Source: Eopsaltria australis
Taxonomy: Eukaryota > Chordata > Aves > Passeriformes > Petroicidae
Assembly (NCBI GenBank): GCA_034509425.1
Contig: JAVTVJ010000297.1
Coordinates: 868,001 to 932,000 of the forward strand
Direction of reading: 5' to 3'
Length of the DNA stretch: 64,000 nucleotides
Position numbers and translations under genes: made by a program
The notes under the pieces: model-generated
Databases searched by the model: none
What the model saw: only the letters and a program-made list of their open reading frames with translations
Told to the model about the DNA's origin: nothing
Shown here: in pieces, positions 59,140-64,000 of the stretch
How positions within the stretch are numbered: position 1 is the stretch's first letter
How the letters are laid out: each line of letters begins with the position of its first letter

Positions 59140-60300
59140 GATTATAGGGGGAAAAAAGGGGGAGACATTTAAATCCTGTCACTGGAGTTGTCCCAGCTCT
59201 GCACAGCGCTGTGCACCTGGAAATCGCCTGAAGAATGAATTTGGGGGATTTTTTTTCTCCTACTGATTATTTCAGTTTAATTGTGCATCTCCATCCCAAC
59301 TTCGTGGTCATTGTGCCTTTGATTATTGAAATTTTATATTATTTTATATGTGACTTCCCAGTCCCAGACTGGACAATTTGATCCTCGTGTTTTGTGCCAG
59401 GTGATGTCGAGGCCCTATCCCTGCAGCTGGGATTTGGGAGGAAAAAGGGGAAGACATTTAAGATTTGTCACTGGAGTTGTCCCAGCTCTGCACAGTGTTG
59501 TGTGCTATGGAAATTGCCTGAAGAATGAATTTGGAGGATTTTTCTCCCTATTGATTGTTTCAGTTTAATTGTGCATCTCCACCCCAACTCGGGGGTCACT
59601 CTCTGTGCATTTGATTATTTAAACTGCGATTTTTTTTTAGTCCCAGATTGGACAATTTGATCCTCGTGTTTTGTGCCAGGTGATGCAGAGGGCACAGTCC
59701 CTGCTGCTGGGATTTGGGGGAAAAAAGGGAAAACATTTACAATTTGTCATTAGGGGGAAAAGAGAAAGACACTTAAAGTTTGTCACTGGAGTTGTCCCAG
59801 CTCTGCTCACTGCTGTGTGCTATGGAAATTGTCTGAAGAATGAATTTGTGGGATTTTTCTCCCTATTGATTATTTCAGTTTAATTGTACATCTTCATCCC
59901 AACTCGGTGGTCACTGTCTGTGCCTTTGATTATTTAAATTGCAACTTCTCAGTCCCAGATTGGACAATTTGACCCTCGTGTTTTGTGCCAGGTGATGCAG
60001 AGGGCACAGTCCCTGCTGCTGGGATTTGGGGGAAAAAAGGGGAAGACACTTAAAATTTGTCACTGGAGTTGTCCCAGCTCTGCACAGTGCTGTGTGATAT
60101 GGAAATTTCCTGAAGAATGAATTTGATTATTTCAGTTTAGTTGTGCATCTCCACTCCAACTCGCTGGTCACTGTCTGTGCCTTTGATAATTTCAACTGTG
60201 ACTTCCCAGTCCCAGATTGGACAATTTGATCCTCGTGTTTTGTGCCAGGTGCCAGGGACCCAGCACGGTCCCTGCTGCTGGGATTTGGGAATTTGGGAAT
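59140..60300. repeat. Four-unit tandem array, unit about 280-315 bp
   Basis: The anchor GTCACTGGAGTTGTCCCAGC occurs at 59178, 59467, 59782 and 60059. Each unit continues CTCTGC, GAAGAATGAATTTG, TTCAGTTTAATTGT, AGTCCCAGA(C/T)TGGACA, ATCCTCGTGTTTTGTGCCAG and GCTGGGATTTGG. Unit 3 is longer because the AAAAGGG...CATTT segment is itself doubled. Unit 4 is shortened between GAATGAATTTG and TTCAGTTT. Peptides repeating GVVPAL...NCLKNEF are repeat artefacts. Confidence 0.95.
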
Positions 60301-62088
60301 TGAGGATGAGATTTCAGCTTCTCCTGCAGTCAGTGGGGAGAAGGAAAGGAGCAGCTTTAGGCAGAGCTTTCTCCTTCCAATGGTGCCGTGGTTTTCCCTC
60401 TGGAGAAATCCCTCTCCCCACCGGCAGCGGAAGCCCCAAGACAAACCTTGTGTGCAGAAGAAGAAACCAGAGGATGTAAATCCCTTATTTCTGGTTCTTG
60501 TGGAAAAGCTTCTTCACTGAGACACTCTGTCTGGCACGATTATCATTAATTATTTCAATGTTCATACTTGCAGGCTGCAAACAAACCCCAAAAATTCTTT
60601 TAAAAAATGAAGTGGAAAAGCTGCCAACAACAACTTCTAAAAATAATTTTACTAATAACAAAAAAATAGGTTATGGAGTGGGTTTGTTTTTTTTTTGTTT
60701 ATTTATTTAAGGTTGGCCTTTTATTTCTGAGTCTCTGTCACATTTGCAAGAATTTTTGCAACTTTGGGGACTTGTGATTTTCTTGCTTATCTGAAGGAAG
60801 GCTCTGATTCTCATTTAATCTCTGCCTGTGAAAGCTGAGGCTTGAAGAAAATCTCCAGCCCCAGCCACACTCTCTGTATCATCAGGAAAATTGGCAACTA
60901 TTAAAATATTTGCAAATACTCTTCTTGCCAGTTTTCTTTCCTCAGTTCTGCTCTCAGCCATCAGCAGGGGACCTTTGGAGGGATAACTGCTCCCTCCACG
61001 GAATCTTCCTGAGCCCAGTTCAGAGCTGGTGCCTGCAAACACAACTGCACTGGCTTCAGAAATTAAAGGGAAGCAATCAAAAACGCCATTGATTTTTGGT
61101 TTGTGCTATTTAAGCTTTTTATTTACCTATTTCCTCCCTTTCTAAGTGGGAAAAATGCCATTTTTGAAGCTCCTGGCTGCATTAAAAAAGAAATATGAAA
61201 ATTTTCAATATTTATCCTGTGGAAAACTTCATTTTGGGCACTTTATTATGAATATGTGGCCTTTTATTTTTGAAAACACCTGCCAACTTCTGTCCTTCTG
61301 TCTCTTCCTCCTGAAATTGGTGCAAAGATGACATTGGGAAGTTTTAGATGTGTTGGGATAGGATGGAAGTTGCTCCTTGTTTGCTGCTGGTGGCTTTGGT
61401 GGAAGGGAAGGAGGGGAATGGCACCAGGGCAGTGCAATCCAAGGATTTCCCTCTTTATGGATACAGGAAAACACCCTCAGGTTCCTTATTGCTCACCTGG
61501 GGAGGCTGCAATGAATTTTTGTGTTATTTTGAGCCCTGTTTCAAGGATTTCAAATCCTTTTGGATGCTTCCTGGCACTGGGATGCTGATGGCCTTGCTTT
61601 ACCCAGCTCTGGGGAATTTAAATTCCTCAATGCACAGGGAAAAATCAGCTGAAATGGTCATGGGATGGATCAAACTGGAATTTGTCTTGGGAAGTGGCAG
61701 CATCCAGGTTGATGTGAGTTATGGGAGTTAGTCCATACAAAGGCTGGCTTAAAATATCCCAAAATCAGGGGAAGCAGCCAGCAGGAGTCATGGGGCAGGG
61801 ACAAGAGCATCCTTTCCCCAGACTCCTTGGCCCAGCCAGCAAATCCTCCATTTGAATTGTGAGGCAAAAAGGGGATTTTTGTCTCATTTTCCTTTTTTTT
61901 CCCCCACTTCAGCATCAAAAGTCCAACAGGAAGCAGAGGAGATTTGAGGAATTTTTATCTTCTCATTATTTGGATTTCTCCAGGAGCTGTTACAACTCCT
62001 GCATGAGGTGTGGGGATGCTGAAAATCTCATATTTGGGAAAGGCAAGCTGACAAAAACAGGGGGTGGTGACAGGCTGGGCTCAATTTA
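60301..62088. other. Unique non-coding DNA
   Basis: No recognised gene or repeat. Open frames are 127 codons or fewer without domains. Confidence 0.5.
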
Positions 62089-62195
62089 GGATCATGGAAG
62101 AGTTTGGGAGGGAAGGGACCTCAAACCCAATCTCATGCCATGGGGAGGAACACCTTTCATACACCAGATTGCTCCAAGCCCCATCCAACACTTTC
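62089..62195 (-). mobile_element. CR1 3' fragment
   Basis: GGATCATGGAAGAGTTTGGG, AGGGAAGGGACCTCAAACCC and TTGCTCCAAGCCCCATCCAA on +. Confidence 0.9.
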
Positions 62196-64000
62196 CTCCT
62201 TATTTTCTGCCTTTCCTTTGCTCAGCAAAGTCCAAAACCTGGTGTTTAATCCACAATTTGGTACCAGCTGAAGCCCTGATTCGATTGCTGTTAATTTGAT
62301 GCCATTTATCAGTGAATGGTGGAGCAGTGACTGCTCCTGTGTACAAGAACTCCATTTAGTGCTGGGGAAACACTGAATATCAAATTGCTTCAAAATCACA
62401 GCTTGTTTTCACATCCCAAAAATGCTTTTTTTCCTGGGGAATGAATGGCTGGGCCTGGATGAGAGGGAGTTGCAAGTGGGATGTTGGCAGGGATGAGATG
62501 GATACAACAAAACAAGAGGAGAACTGAGAGTTTATTAAACATCCACAGTTGCTTTTTGGGCCGCGTTTTCAGACATGAATCAAGGGGAAGATGATGGGAA
62601 ATGCACAATTGTAGCCCTTGTTTGGACATGGTTTTTCTGTCTATTTGTCTCATGTGAACCCTTCATCCATCACATCAATTTTCTGGGACAAAGGATGCCT
62701 CAGGATTATTGGGAAATTACTGATTTCCAGGAGACACCTTTCCCTCCCCTGCATTGCCTTCAATTTGGGAAAACCCCACTATTTTGGTTTTTTATTTTTA
62801 TTTTTTTCCCCCTGGGATGTAGGTGAAGATGGGGACAAGGTCCTGCAGTGTCCCTGCTTTGTAGGGATTTAATCTCTGGGTGAAAAAGGAGATGCCCAAA
62901 AATTATGGGATTTAAAAGTATTTTTTATGGCTTAATTGAATGTGAGCTGGTGCAAAAATGAAGGAGGGGTTTCCCTGCTGGGTGTGGGTGGGAGGGAGGG
63001 TGACTGTTGGCAAACAAGAAAATTAAATAAAATTTGGGTTAAAGGAGATGCTGCAAAATGAGGAATTTTGGCTTTTTTACGTATCTCTGTGAAGAGGAAC
63101 TTAGAGCAGGTCAGAAGTTGATTCTCTGAGGGGCCAATTCCACCACGCGGATGCTGGAAACACGTGAGGAGCTGAGGTGCATCTTCTCTTTCTGCCTCCT
63201 TCACCAAGCACAGAGATTTTTGCATTAAAACAACAACAAAAAAAACCCCCACAGCTGGAATTAGGCAGGCGAGAAAATGCAAATTCATGGCACAGAAAAG
63301 AAAAGCAGAGCATGAAAGGGAAAAAACATCCTGATTGCTCGCAAGGGGAGGGATGGCTCAAGGGCTTTCATTTTTTTTTTAATAGAAATATTATTGCAGT
63401 TTATTCCTATTCTTTGTGATGGGAGATGGAGGTTGTCTCATGTCCAGGCCAATGAGGGGTCTATTTTATTTATTTTATAGGGTGAGGCTGATTAGCCCAC
63501 CCTGTCTGCTCCTTTTCCTCCTCCACGTGGGCATCTCCTGGTGGATGGACACAGCTCTGGGATTGTGGCCTGGGATTACCTTTCTCTGTTGGTTTTGGGC
63601 CATTCCACCTCCCCGTTTCTCCCTGGAGATTTATTGTATTAAACTTTCAGGGTTTTTTACCTAAAGGCTGGGAACAAAGGGAGATTTGTAGAAGATTTGT
63701 GTGAGGCGAGGGCTCGTATTTGGTCTGGATTTCAGAGAGGTAAAATAAAATGCTGAACCTCGTGCAGATAAACCTCTGGGAGTTCCCCTGGCTACCAGTG
63801 GCATATTTCTCCTGTGATCCTCCAGGAGGTTAAGGGTGAAGCTGGAGCTCTATGAAGAACGATTTGTTTGCTCTTAACAGAGGCAGGGACAGATGAAGTG
63901 GGTGAGCACAACTTGGGGGTGTTGGAGTCATTTCTTTTCAGGGCTCAGCCCTTGCTCAGGTCCCCCCTCAGTGCTTGCAGGATGCTCTTGTGCTTCCCAG
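62196..64000. other. Unique non-coding DNA to the window edge
   Basis: No recognised gene, RNA or transposon. Short homopolymer tracts near 63235 (A) and 63371 (T). Confidence 0.5.

Noticed and set aside
59326..59883. Two homologous small open frames suggesting a duplicated gene
   Set aside because: They are the same frame of successive tandem-array units; the repeat is DNA-level, with indels that ignore codons.
1..64000. CRISPR arrays, operons, ribosome-binding sites, prokaryotic terminators
   Set aside because: Base composition, CR1 content and lack of dense genes show vertebrate nuclear DNA; the direct repeats present have no unique equal-length spacers.

Overview
The window looks like vertebrate nuclear DNA from a bird. 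The main evidence is about two dozen short, 5'-truncated pieces of CR1, the dominant LINE of birds. Most are recognised by the CR1 3'-end signature, which reads on the + strand as GGTTTGGGTTGGAAGGGACC or close variants, followed by the conserved 3' UTR. There are no Alu-like or B1-like SINEs. A songbird is plausible from the mix of CR1 subfamilies and an LTR-like element, but I cannot prove the order. I found no protein-coding exon, tRNA, rRNA or other RNA gene I could defend. The longest open frames (up to 246 codons) all lie in simple repeats, antisense to CR1, or in unremarkable DNA with no recognisable domain. This is intergenic or intronic DNA.

Layout. 1-2247 is the right-hand part of a tandem array with units of about 250-320 bp that contain 13-bp sub-repeats; it runs off the left edge. 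2.2-8.3 kb is unique DNA with an 18-copy GGGAA tract and a 25-bp minisatellite. 8.3-19.6 kb is accessory: CR1 pieces in both orientations, a candidate solo LTR (10824-11192), an older CR1/L3-like relic and a 175-bp tandem duplication. 19.8-22.5 kb is a CpG-rich segment followed by AT-rich, high-complexity sequence that looks like conserved non-coding (enhancer-type) DNA. 22.6-32.9 kb holds scattered CR1 and possible MIR relics, a duplicated CR1 edge and a CR1 inverted pair.

32.9-43.8 kb is the most striking block. I see no interspersed repeat in about 10.9 kb, and it carries several candidate conserved elements and one minus-strand open frame of unknown status (41299-41652). 43.8-58.3 kb returns to CR1-rich DNA. 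It includes an ATTTTT/ATTTGT microsatellite and the best CR1 copy (54333-55210), which keeps a frameshifted end of the ORF2 reverse-transcriptase protein. 58.4-59.1 kb is CpG-enriched, 59.1-60.3 kb is a four-unit tandem array of about 290 bp per unit, and the rest is unique DNA with one more CR1 piece.

No genes act together here. The pattern of repeat-free, apparently constrained blocks separated by CR1-rich DNA is what is seen around developmental regulator genes (gene deserts or long introns). CR1 orientation is skewed to the minus strand (18 of 23 called pieces), which would fit an intron of a + strand gene, but this is inference. Conservation was judged by eye only, so every conserved-element call needs a cross-species alignment.
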